Shown: positions 23,701-34,550 of the stretch, in pieces | Layout of the letters: each line of letters starts with the position of its first letter | How positions within the stretch are numbered: the stretch's first letter is position 1 | Source: Spinacia oleracea | Lineage: Eukaryota > Streptophyta > Magnoliopsida > Caryophyllales > Amaranthaceae | Direction of reading: 5' to 3' | DNA: 64,000 bases | Assembly: GCF_020520425.1 (NCBI RefSeq) | Contig: NC_079491.1 | Location: forward strand, 37,665,027-37,729,026 | The notes under the pieces: model-generated | What the model was told of the DNA's origin: nothing | The model's database searches: none | What the model saw: the letters and a program-made list of their open reading frames with translations, nothing else | Translations under genes and position numbers: made by a program

Positions 23701-26700
23701 TTTGTAGTGAACTTGAGAGACTTGTGACCTAAAGTCACTTCCATTGAGATTTGTAGCATAAAGCTCCTACTTGTTTACTTTTCGTATTGTTTATGTGAAT
23801 CAAAAGCCTTCTCTGTTCTCAATTGTTGTGAATTCGTTACAATTTGTTGGTTGAATTAGCAAGAGTATTGCACTTGGTATCAGAGCGGGTTCGAACCAGA
23901 GGTGATAGAAGGAGCAGTCATGGTGATTTCTAATACCCAGAGATTGGATGCCATGGATAGTGCTATTGCAGAGGCCGGACAACGAATGAACGGTATATAA
24001 GGAAGGTTGCAAGGAATGGAGAACACCATACAACAAATGGTAGTGGAAGGGCTAGCGGCTTTCCAAAAACCGCTAGCAAGAAAACGCAACTCACCGCTTG
24101 GAACGCATAATTGATCGCTTCCGAGAAGACCATAATGCTCAGGTGGTAGTCATGAAAAGAGATCAAGAGAAATTTCAGGCTAAGATGAAGGAGTTGGTGA
24201 CCGAGAAAGGGAAAGCCGTGCTAACACCTATTACAGTGGAAGACAAAGGGGATTTTTCGGAGAACCACAACCTGATAAGGGAGAGGGTGAGAGAGACCGG
24301 AAGGGTGTTCGAGAGAGGCCGATCGTTTGATGAAGGCGGTGGCGGCGACCACTGGAAATACCGGAAGTTGGATATGCTATTGTTCATAGGTAGTGACTCG
24401 GATGGTTGGATCCTCCGAGTAGAAAAGTACGTCGACTTTTACCGTCTATTGGAGAGTGAGAAGTTTGGACGCAGCGGTGGTCTCCATGGAGGGGGACGCT
24501 TTGAGGTGGTTTACCTTTGAATCAAGGAGGAATCCGATTAGGTCATGGGCTGAATTGAAGGCATGAGTGCCGACCAAATACCGTCCCACTAATGTCGGAG
24601 GTTTACATGAACAATGGTTTTCCACCACCCAAACCACCACGATGGCCGATTACCAGCGACGGTTCATCGAGTTAGGGCAACTCTGGATGATGTTCTCGAG
24701 AGCGTAACGATGCGAAAATTTGTAAATGGCTTAAGGGAGGAAATCAAGGTGGAGATTAGGGTGTTAAATCCGTGTACCTTGGAGTAGACAATGCAGTTGC
24801 CCGAGCTAGCCAGTCGGGTGGAGGAGAGGAATCGGGTATAGGGGCTCAACAGAAACGGATACGCGCTTGGCCGGAAATGGATCATTCTCCTACTTCAGCA
24901 AGGACCAGATTGTTTCAACTCAAAACACAATAGGGTCCAAGGCTTAATCTCAAATGTTAACCCCAAACCATTACAACATAGTAGCCAAGGAGGGAGGAAT
25001 TAAACAACCTAACTCCACAACCGTGACTTCTTACAGTTCCAATAGCAAAGTTCCAATAGCAAAGCCGCACCCCGATCAACGACGACGTCTTCTAGAATCA
25101 TTGGTGACACTAAACGCAGAGCGGGAATACCAAGAGAAGAGGGCAAGGGTTGTGCTTTCGGTGTAACGATAGATAGGGGATTGGCCACCAATGTAAACGG
25201 AAGGAGCTAAGTGTGTTGATGGAAGAGGGTGACGTAGAGGAGAGCGAAGAGGGTGCGAACTTCAAGATATAGAAATTCCCGAGGAGGAGATTCCCACCAC
25301 TATTTGTATCAATTCCATCATTGGTCTCACCAACCCGAAGACTTTGAACTTAATTAGGAAAATTCGAGTAGGGGAGGTGGTGGTCATGATTTACCCGGGG
25401 CCAACCCACAATTTCATCTCCTTGAAGCTTAGTTTTAAAAGCGCGAAGCGCAAAGGGTCCCTATCGCCTAAGCGTAAAACGCTAGGCGAAAGTGGCGCTT
25501 CTTGTAGGTGAAGCGCACCTAATTATACATATTTTATTCTTTCTCGTCTCTTGTGTGAATTTCAAATAAAACAGGCCAAAAAAGATTAAGAAAAGCTAAA
25601 GTAAAGCTGATGTCCCCCCATTTGAAGTTCTACAACAGAAAAGAAATAAAAAAGGGTCCACTGACAATCACTGACAACTCAAAATTGTAAAAATATATTT
25701 TAGAGTATAGTAAAGTAAAAGTAGGCGTCCTTGCTGATAGTGCCAAGATGGAATGAGAAACTTTATTTTAATGTCAAAAAGAAGAAAAAAAAGTAAAAGT
25801 AGGTGACTGACGGCTCAAAAGTCTTTTGTAAGACACAGAAAAGAAAATTAACGCAAAAAAAGAATTAAAAAGAGAAGATAAAAAGGCAAATAGAAAAAGA
25901 AAAATAAAACCAAATAAAAACACAAAACAGAACAGAACCCCATTTTGTTCCTTCTTCGTCTTCTTCGGCATGCTTCGCTGTTCTGATCTCCTCCCCTCTT
26001 GTCAGCCTCCATCTCCTTTCACCATCAACGATTCCAAATTGCTGCTTCCCCCTCGAAACGAACCAGCCCCACTGCAGACCCCTTAGTTTGTCTCAACATG
26101 ACCGGTAAAAATGTCGATCTGGGCTACCCAAGAACATGACCGGACCTCCAATTTTGACTCCCTCAAAATTAGGGTTTTGGTCTTCTATTTGATTTAGGGT
26201 CGAAATTCAAGCAATTATATGCAATTGATAGAGGGTTTTGAGTCGAATTAGATTTGTTTAGCCAGGTAAGATGTAGATGTTGATTTGAAGAAATACGATG
26301 TTGTTTAAGCTTTTTTTTTTTCTCTATTTGCTCTTCTTTGTCGCCCCCCATCCGAAAAGCGTCTACCTTGCGCTTCACCAAACGCGATCTGGGCGCGCGC
26401 TTGCCTTCTGTAGATCGCTTCGCTCGGGTTTGCGGAAGCGATTTTCTGCTCGGCCCTACTCGCTTCTCGCTTAAGCGGCGCCTAAGCGCGCTTTTCAAAA
26501 CTAAGCCTTGAAGGTGGTGGAGCGGCTTGGATTTGCGTAAACTAAGTCTGCGGCTTTCGATGTTTCCTTAGGGAATGGAGAGGCGGTACAGGGCACTAGA
26601 GTGCGCAAGGAAGTGACTTTGAAACTAAATGATGGAGTGGAGGCGCTCGAAGATTTTGGAAATTCAGACGTTCTACTTGGTATACAATGGTTTGCGAGGC

Positions 26701-29700
26701 CAGGAGATTAAGTGTCAAGTGGAGGGTGTTACCGTGACATTCAACGGAGACTCATCGTTGACTCGATCCATAATCTCACTCAAGGCCATGATTAAGGTTC
26801 TGAGAAAAAAATGAGGGGGAATTTTGGTCGAGTTTAACCAGATGAAAGGTGAGAGAGCTACCAAGCTGGAACACCCCGCATTCTTGCGTAGGCTACTGAC
26901 CAGATTTGGGGAGGTGTTCGAACAACTCAAGGGGCTGCCACCACCGCGGGTCCACGAACATGCCATCATATTGAAGGAGGGCGGCGACCCGGTTGGGTTT
27001 CGACCTTACCGGTATCCTCAGATTAAGAAGGAAGAGATAAGAGCGGTTAATTGGTGAAATGGTCGATGCTAGAATCATAAGACCTTCTACTATTCCATTT
27101 TCACGCCTGGTTTTGTTGGTTAAAAAGGATGGGTCTTGGAGATTTTGTGTAGACTACTGAAACAAGGAAACCGTGCCAGATGAGTATCCCATTCCGGTGA
27201 TTGATGAGTTTCTTGATGAGCTACATGGAGTACAAATGTTCTCCAAGCCATACCTAAGGCATGATACCACCAAAATCTTGTAAGGGAGGAAGATGTTCAC
27301 AAGAATGAATTCCGGACACATAAGGGACATTTTGAGGTTCTCGTGATGCCTTTTGGACTTACCAATGCTCCTGCTACATTTCTGTCGCTTATGAATGAGG
27401 TACTTCGATCTTTTTTGAGAACTTTTTTACTTGTTTTTTACGATATTCTCGTGTACAATTCATTTGAGGCAGAACATATACATCACATGAGTGTGGTTCT
27501 GCCGACATCGAGGGATCATACATTTTTTGCGAATTTAAAAAATAATGGTAGTTCGGGAAGAAAGAGGTAGCATACCTCGACCACATAATCTCTAGCCATG
27601 GTGTGGCCGTTGATCAAGACAAAGTTCAAGCCATACAAGATTGAAGCATCCCAAACAACATGAGGGAATTACGTGGTTTTCTGGGATTAACCGAATACTA
27701 CAGAAAATTTGTAGCAAGTTATGCGCAAATCGTCCACCCTCTCACTCACCAACTACGAAAAGGCAACTTTGAGTGGTTGGAGGAAGCTACGAAATGAAGA
27801 GGCTGAAGGAAGCGATGATCACTGCCATTATGTTAGCCATGACCGATTTTCACAAGCAGTTTATTGAAACAGATCCTTCCGGGTATGGGCTAGGAGCCTT
27901 TATGATGCAAGATCATTTGCCCAGTGCTTTCTACAACATGATATTAGGCCCTCGAGCCCGAGGGAAATCGATTTATGAAAAAGAGCTCTGTAGAAAAGTG
28001 AAAACACCATCTCCTTGGACGACATTTTGTAATTCGCACCGAGCAACAAAGTCTCTGTTACATCATTCAACAAAGATAAATTGGCGTAGATTATCTAAGG
28101 TAGGTACGCAACTTAATTGAAATTCAATATAAACTTGTGACGGCCAATTGGGTCGCGGATGCGCTTTCCCGGAAGGGGAATGGTGAATTGGAGATGGGAG
28201 GGTTGGAATTGGGAGCCTTAATTTCGGCCAAAGGATAGATTGGGGAGAAATTAGAAGGCGAGGTACAAAGAGATAGTAAGTCTCAGAAGGTAAGAAAGGA
28301 CGTGGAAGAGGGAAAGGGAATTGTCAATGGGGCGGGGCGGGGCGGATGCGGATATAGGTCCCTCCATCCAACCCCCACCTAAAATTTTCATCCCCATCAC
28401 CCACCGCGTTCAAAATTCATCCTTATCCCCGCCCCAAAGGGTACAAACTAAAATTTATCTCTATTCCATCACCTTGGGTATCCATCCCCGTCCCATCCCC
28501 ACCCATACCCACGCCAATACCCGCCTAATTTTTTATTTATTTAGCAAACATCTGACAAAATATATAATGAAAAGTTAACTTTAAAAAAACACCTTACAAC
28601 TAAAAATAACAAATATAATGGGAGAAACACCCAAACACAATAAACAAATGTTCAATTTTAGATCTTCTTTAAAAGTTTCAATTCAAGTAGGAAAGGATAC
28701 TCGGGTCGAGTTGACGGGTATGAAACGGGTGGGCGGGGGTGGAGCGGGTCCAATACAAAATCCACACCCGCCCCATCACCCATGGCGGATGCAATTTTCA
28801 TACCCATCCCCGCCCATCACCCGTCAAACCTCCCCCCCATCCTCGCCCCATCATCCGCGGGCGGGTCTCCTAAAAAACCCTCAAACCCTCCCCACTGACA
28901 TCCCTTGGTGCTTGCGTAAACATCGGCCTTCATTCCATTGCTCTTACGAGAGTACCATGACTTACCCACGGAAGGGCATTCAGGAGAGGTGAAGACTTAT
29001 ATGAGATTAGCATCAGAATGGTTTTGGCAAGGTATGCGTCTCTTAGTCAACACGTCAGGGGATGCATTATATGTCAAAGAAACATGCACCCCCAACAACC
29101 GACAAAGTTACCTCAACCTTTGCCCATCCCTACGGCGGTGTGGGAAGATATTTCCATGGATTTCATTAAGGGGGGTTATCCTTATCACACGGTGTGGATA
29201 CTATATTGGTGGTGGAGGACCGACTGTCGAAGTTTGCGCACTTCATAAGGCTCAAGCATCCTTTACAACACTATCAGTGTCTAATAATTTCATCAAAGAG
29301 GTGGTAAGGCTACATGGGTTTCCCTCCTCTATTGGATCAGGATAGAATTAACTTAGTATTGTTTGGCGAGAACTCTTCAAACTCCATGGGACATCATCAT
29401 TATCATTATTATCATTACCCCATTGCCTCAAAGAGGCTGTCACAAGAAGCGGGGTAAGAGGGGGTCGGACGTACGCAACCTTACCCTTGCAATTGCAGAG
29501 AGGTTGTTTTCAATTGACCCAAAAGCGATAACACGACGACAACGGGACGACCATCTTCTACTTCATGGAGAGGAAGCGAAGAGATATTAAGAGCCATTTT
29601 GATTTAGTCCATTACATCCCACAACCAAAAGAACAAATGAATCTTTGGTTCCATCGGAAATGGACAAATCAAACTCCATGGGACAAATTTGAAAAAAATT

Positions 29701-30940
29701 ACTTCATACCATCCCCAAACGGATTGGTAATATGCTTTGTTGGTGAGAAGCTGAAAGGATGGGCCAAGTGGTTGGGATGGGCGGAATACTCGTATAACAC
29801 TTCGCCGCATTTGTCTACGGGCATGACCCCTTTCCAGGTAATGTACGGTAGAAACCCTCCAAGACTGTTTCAAGTTGGTACGGGTGGTGGATAGTCTAGA
29901 GATGTTACAAGAAAGATATTATGTTTTGGATGAACTCAAGCTGAATTTGTCTAAAGCCCAACAGATCATGAAACGTAACATGGATAACAGATTAACAGGA
30001 GAAGAGATGAGAACTTTGGAAATGGGGACATGGTTTTCGAAATTACAACCCTATCCCCAACGCTCCTTTGCCATGAGACCGTACTAAAAGACCATACTAG
30101 AAGCTGGGTGCTCGTTTCTATGGGCCTTATGAAATCATTCAGAAAATTGGAGAAGTGTAAGTTGAAATTACCCCCCACATATAAAATACACCCGGTTTTT
30201 CATGTGTTTCAACTTAAGAGAGCTATTGGCAACCAGGTGGTGTCTCCAACAATTCCCGAGCAATTAACAACTGAGTTGGAGCTCGTGGCAGAGCTGGAGG
30301 AGCTGCTTGAAGTGCGTCACAGGGGAGAGGAGAATGCAGTGTCTGAAGTCTTGATTAAGTGGAAGGGGCATGTCACCATTTGAGGCGACTTGGGAAGAGG
30401 CAGTGCTGATCCAGGCTAGGTTTCCGGACTTCCACCTTGAGGACTAGGTGGTTGTTTGGGAGCGGAGTGATGTGATGAACCACCCGCACCAGGAAGAGAG
30501 AGCAGTGTGTATTTTGTAGGGAATTGAGAGACTTGTGACCTAAAGTCACATCCATTGAGATTTGTAGCCTAAAGCTACTACTTGTTTACCTTCCTTGCTG
30601 TTTATGTGAATCAAAACCCTTATCTGTTACTACCAAATTGTTGTGAATTCTTTACAACCTGTTGGTTGAGTTAGCAAGAGTACTGCAAATTTGCTGCAAT
30701 ATTGAGGAAAATTACTATCAGCTTTTTACTTCACTTTGTAATACTATCTTATTATATGATTGGTGTTGATTTGCAGAGGAAATGAACAAGACAGATGGAG
30801 AGTCTGACAACCTTCACAGCCAGTTCCTTGACAGGGAAATTGAGCTCATGGCATTTGTCCAGAAACACAAGAAACTAAGATCTTTGTACCATCGCCACGC
30901 AATGACATATCTTGCTGCCAAGACATCTCTAATGCCATGA
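14702..30940 (+). CDS. VPS37: VPS37-like ESCRT-I subunit (Mod_r domain), seven exons
   Basis: VPS37 is a subunit of the ESCRT-I complex (with VPS23/ELC and VPS28), which sorts ubiquitinated membrane proteins into multivesicular endosomes. Exons read from GT-AG borders with continuous phase are 14702-14715, 17304-17528, 20426-20513, 22889-22928, 23015-23061, 23167-23287 and 30777-30940. They total 699 bases, encoding 232 aa. The protein starts MFRFWGS like Arabidopsis VPS37 proteins, has a Ser/Pro/Gln-rich linker, then [15 protein letters not shown] and [34 protein letters not shown] and a final [18 protein letters not shown]: the Mod_r domain, largely coiled coil. No break is seen. Intron 6 is 7.5 kb because it carries a chromovirus; intron 1 is 2.6 kb. 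Two MULE/mariner insertions lie just upstream. Exon borders were placed by eye and by homology recalled from Arabidopsis. Confidence 0.92.
14716..17303 (+). other. VPS37 intron 1
   Basis: The donor GTACGTACG follows MFRFW and the acceptor TTGCTTACAG precedes GGSQDQ-type sequence. There is a poly-C tract at about 16126-16148. A stretch near 16290-16560 translates in pieces to something like [15 protein letters not shown] and may be a decayed gene or retrocopy fragment that I cannot identify. No other gene is seen. Confidence 0.7.
17529..20425 (+). other. VPS37 intron 2
   Basis: This 2.9-kb AT-rich intron has a poly-C tract near 19470-19493. I see no coding sequence or intact element. Confidence 0.7.
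20514..22888 (+). other. VPS37 intron 3
   Basis: This 2.4-kb intron ends in a stretch (about 22480-22710) finishing AAAGGACGGAGAGAGTAG, which looks like the right end of a decayed Stowaway-type MITE. A degenerate region rich in AACCTGAACC-like words lies around 22010-22270. No gene is seen. Confidence 0.55.
23497..23872 (+). repeat. 5' LTR of intronic chromovirus
   Basis: It starts TGATGAACCACCCGCACC and ends GCAAGAGTATTGCA. The right LTR shares both ends but is about 160 bp shorter internally. Flanking bases do not give a clean 5-bp duplication, consistent with age. Confidence 0.8.
25428..26505. mobile_element. hAT-like non-autonomous element (1.08 kb)
   Basis: The ends CTTAGTTTTAAAAGCGCG and (reverse complement) CTTAGTTTTGAAAAGCGCG are inverted. 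They are flanked by an exact 8-bp duplication CCTTGAAG (25420-25427 and 26506-26513). An 8-bp duplication points to hAT. The subterminal regions are rich in GCGCTT/AAGCGC words; the middle is A-rich and has no transposase. It is inserted in the intronic chromovirus. Confidence 0.8.
28324..28904. repeat. GC-rich dispersed repeat in the chromovirus
   Basis: The region opens TGTCAATGGGGCGGG and closes with the rough inverted counterpart CCCTCCCCACTGACA. It is full of GGGCGGG/CCCGCCCC and CCCATCACCC words and is unlike its surroundings. It is probably a decayed MITE inserted in the chromovirus; no clear target duplication is seen. Confidence 0.5.
29394..29668 (-). mobile_element. SINE-like retroposon with 17-bp target duplication
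   Basis: TCAAACTCCATGGGACA occurs at 29377-29393 and again at 29669-29685. Between them, on the minus strand, lies the sequence GGGTAAGGTTGCGTACGTCC and then a tail of TAATGATAATAATGATAATG type. This matches the body and tail of the widespread plant Au-like SINEs. It is inserted in the chromovirus, which is inserted in VPS37 intron 6. Confidence 0.8.
30473..30687 (+). repeat. 3' LTR of intronic chromovirus
   Basis: It starts TGATGAACCACCCGCACC like the left LTR and ends GCAAGAGTACTGCA, 89 bp before the last VPS37 exon. Confidence 0.8.
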
Positions 30941-31814
30941 GTCTATCAGATGCTCATGCTGGGATTTGGTAGTGTATACTTTTTACATTCATTTTCATAT
31001 GAGCTGGTATTCGGGGTTTGGTTGCTTACGCTAATTTATTTTTCTATTTGTATGTAAAAATTTAATCGATAATGTATATTTTTGAGTGTAAAGGAGGTAG
31101 GTGTGTTGGCAAAACTATTCGCTACTGGCCACTGCTTCTTCATTAGATTTCTGTATCCATTCTTATTCTGTAGCAGAAAGTGATGTTGAGTTTTCAAGTT
31201 GCCATCGGTCCCATAAATATGTGATGTAAGATATTGTGATATACTGCGGATAGAGGTGAATCTGGTTGTAGTCTTCAAAGCTCTCTATCTCGCAGTTCGG
31301 GGAAACCCTGAATGTAAATTGGGAGAATCTCGATACCAAAATTCAGACGAGGATAGCAATCGAATTTACAGTAGTTTCTTTCAACCATAATTTAAATTTC
31401 AACCATTTTTCAACCGAAAACTACTATTTATAAAAAGAAGGGATTATTCTTGCCTGGACCTGATCTACAATAATGTATTGTGGATCTAAAGCCAACAGTT
31501 TTCTCTAATATCTCTTCTATGTACATGGTGACCTTTTCGTTACATAATTACTAAAATAAATTAAACACCAATTTTCTTAGATCTACTAATGTTTTTATAA
31601 GAGAATCGTGACTTAAAATGAAGTAATTCAAGCACAATATTTACTAATGACACCAATTTGATACTTTTTCATAATAAATCTAATAAACATGAAAAAGTAA
31701 ATTAAAAACAAGTGTTGACTTTGTTTTTTTTAAGGTATGGCCCATAATAAATTTAGTATGGACAAAATTCGGTTAAAAATTGGTGTAAAAGGAGAAGCAA
31801 GTAGTTTCCCAAGA

Positions 31815-32049
31815 TTTTGGATCCTCTAGAGTTCTAAAATAACTCTACAAGGTAGAGTTTGAGCAATATCGACCATTAGATGAAAAATCAATGGCTCATA
31901 TATTATCTTTTCAAAATCTCCCTTATTTTTCTCATTAATATCCACCTACTGATTTTCACTTTCCACTTATATGAGCGATTGATTATAAAATGTGTGGTTT
32001 ACATACAACTCTACTTTATAGAGTTTTATTAAAACTCTAGAGGATCCGA
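31815..32049. mobile_element. Inverted-repeat MITE
   Basis: The left end reads GGATCCTCTAGAGTT and the right end AACTCTAGAGGATCC; internal ACTCTAC...GTAGAGT pairs extend the symmetry. It is about 235 bp with no coding content. The family is unknown and no clear target duplication was found. Confidence 0.6.
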
Positions 32050-34015
32050 ACTCGTTTTCCAAAAGACAAGTTGTTGACAGAAAAAGAAAAAAAAAAAAAA
32101 CAATCGATTTTATTTGGTTTGGGTTTAGTTTGGTTCGGATGTAAGTCAGATAAAGTTGCTATTTTGACCGGTTACAGCGGGTAGGGGGTCATGTCCGAAT
32201 CAGATAAGTCTCGGGTTCGGGTGTATGTCAGATTCGGTTACTATTTTAACCGGTTTACTACGGGAAGGATTCATGTTTGGAACGGATAAAGTCTCGCGTT
32301 CGGGTCAAGTTTGGATCGTGATTCTCGGGTTCTGGTCATGTTCAATCAGTCGTACCTCAGATCCGGGTCAATTACGGATTGAGTTTGCGGTTCGAGGTAA
32401 GATCACGTTGGCTTGTATTCTTATGTTTTATGGATCGAGTAACTTTCGAGTTCATTGCCAAATTCGGATCACTTTATTATTCTAATATTTCATGCCAAAT
32501 AATGCTTTTTTTTTTAGAATTTTACTCCCTCCGTACAAAATTAATCTTTCTACTTATTAAGACACCTTAACACAAAGTTTTATGTCCAAAATTCAGTTGA
32601 AAGTTGATTTTGGGTCCATTCCGATCGGGTCAACTACAATGCGGGTTAAACCGGATATCAGCTTTGTCGGGTCGGGTCGATTGCAGTTGTTATCGGGTAA
32701 AATCGGATTTTGGATTGCTATCGGGTCGAATGCGGGTTGGGTTCGGTTAATATTAGTCAGATAAATCGGGTTACGGGTCTGCTTGAGTTGTTAGCTGATC
32801 GGGTTGGGGTCTTTGATTCACTGGTTAAATGAGATTTCGGATCAATGGAGGTTCGGTTCGGATCGGTTTCAAGAGTCTCTACTTCTCGAATATATTCGGT
32901 TCGAATATCTATCGATTTCGGTCGGTTTCTCAGATCGGATCACTTTTTGACGGCCCTAAATATACTACACATGATACGATAGCCCGTAGGATCATTATTA
33001 TTAATTTTGATATGACTCGACTATAGACAATTAATATGGTTTTAAGTTGTTATATGATAAAGACGGTCATTTACAGGTATTTGTTTGAAAATAGCGGGCT
33101 TGATAGAGTACTTCTTTGTAGGAAGATTTGTACGGATACTGGGAAATTTGGAAAACGAGCCTCATAACTTATCAATGCAAATTAGTCTCATTACTTACGA
33201 TTGGAGCAAATCAATCCCACTCCTTTTATACTTGTGCAATTAAATCTTTTGCAAACCACAAATAATGTTGCAATTAATCAGAAATGAGTAAAAACGAAAA
33301 AGTATTGCAATTAGGGTCTGTTTGGTAAGCACTTTCAGTCACCTTAAATAATTAGGTGTTAATATGATAAGTCACCTTAAACAATTAGGAGTGTTTGGCA
33401 GGTAGTTGAAATAAAATATAAGTTGGATAAAGTGATCGATAATGAAACGTTAATCTAATTAACGTTTGAGTTTCAGCTCCTGAAATTATTATTTTCTTTT
33501 TAAAAAAATTGATAATAGAATCTTAAATAATGAAAAAAACCCTAATAACGTTATATTTCACAATTTACAATTCAACCCTCCCCCCAATAACGTTATATTT
33601 CAATAGAGTACTTGGCAGACTCGACACTCTGGAACTCGACCGTATTCGGTATGTGACGTTTCTTTCTACTTCTCTATATTTTTCTTATTGATTCTCTTTG
33701 AATTTGATTGTAAATTATATGATGAATTGTTGTCAATTTTACTATTTTGATTCTTATGTTTTTCATTGCAATTCTGGTGTTGGTTTGGAGTTTTTGGGGT
33801 TCGATCGTAAACTATAATTGTTGCAGTTATTTGATTTTTGGGCACAGAGTAATTTTTATTCTTTTAAAAGTTATCAAGATATTGGTTTTTGTATTAAAAA
33901 TATTTTTAGATTCATAACATGACGCATTATAGATACATACTACTAACTTTTATGGAGTAATACATCCATTAAAATAATTATAGATGTTAAAATATATAGA
34001 ATGTCAATTATACTA

Positions 34016-34272
34016 CTCCCTCTGTTGTTGATTATTAGTCTCTTTTAGAATCTTAACACTATTTACAATTGAGGAAAATCTTCTAATTTCTTTCCAATAC
34101 ATATTTCAAAATATATTTATGTGATCTAGTTTTGTTCGCCTCAATACGTAGTTTATCAGTATCAAATTTTTATATTTATTTAACGTACGTATTTGGAGAT
34201 ATTCATATTTAAATATTGAGTTGGAACGGACTAAAAAGTCAAAAAGGGACTAATATTTAAGAACGGAGAGAG
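34016..34272. mobile_element. Stowaway-type MITE
   Basis: It is 257 bp, starting CTCCCTCTGTTG and ending with the imperfect inverse CGGAGAGAG, flanked by TA on both sides (34014-34015, 34273-34274). It has a GACTAATA/TATTAGTC inverted stretch further in and no coding content. Confidence 0.7.
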
Positions 34273-34550
34273 TAGTAAAAATTCCAGGTACTTACAAAAC
34301 TAGTTCTACCAAACAGACAACATAATCAGTTACCTTATCAATTTCAGGACCTTATCAGTTTCACGTACTACCTTATCAATTTCAGCGGCCTTAATATGCG
34401 ATAAATGGAGAATTTAATTATTAGGGCATACAATAAAATTATGAAGGCTCACTTTATAAACAGTAATATCGACAAAAGTAGAGTAATATATATTTTTTTG
34501 ATAGGGGAAAAAGTGAGTAATAAGTCTCGTACACTCCTTGTATCTTTCAT

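Larger units (their letters stand above)
23497..30687 (+). mobile_element. Ty3/gypsy chromovirus fossil in VPS37 intron 6, Reina-like
   Basis: A 5' LTR (23497-23872) is followed by an initiator-Met-type primer site (TTGGTATCAGAGC, about 23874). Next come gag-like sequence, a reverse transcriptase region (about 26820-27560, with [14 protein letters not shown] and RFCVDY-type blocks), RNase H and integrase pieces, a C-terminal chromodomain-like stretch (about 30185-30440) and a 3' LTR (30473-30687). Short LTRs plus a chromodomain suggest the Reina lineage. It is old and clearly broken in many places, and it has taken up three further insertions. It lies in the same orientation as VPS37. Confidence 0.85.
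30941..34550. other. Intergenic region between VPS37 and UGT (convergent genes)
   Basis: It holds the VPS37 3' UTR (first few hundred bases), an inverted-repeat MITE (31815-32049), a GGGTC/GGTTCGG-rich degenerate stretch (about 32100-32960), a one-ended Stowaway remnant beginning CTCCCTCCGTAC (about 32524), a possible hAT-type MITE with GTCTGTTTGGTA ends (about 33315-34319) and a Stowaway MITE (34016-34272). No coding region is supported. Confidence 0.6.

Noticed and set aside
23492-30692. 5-bp target duplication of the intronic chromovirus
   Set aside because: The flanks ttttg and aattt do not match; I could not define a duplication.
32100-32960. Coding frames in the GGGTC/GGTTCGG-rich stretch
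   Set aside because: Frames follow degenerate repeats and show no domain.
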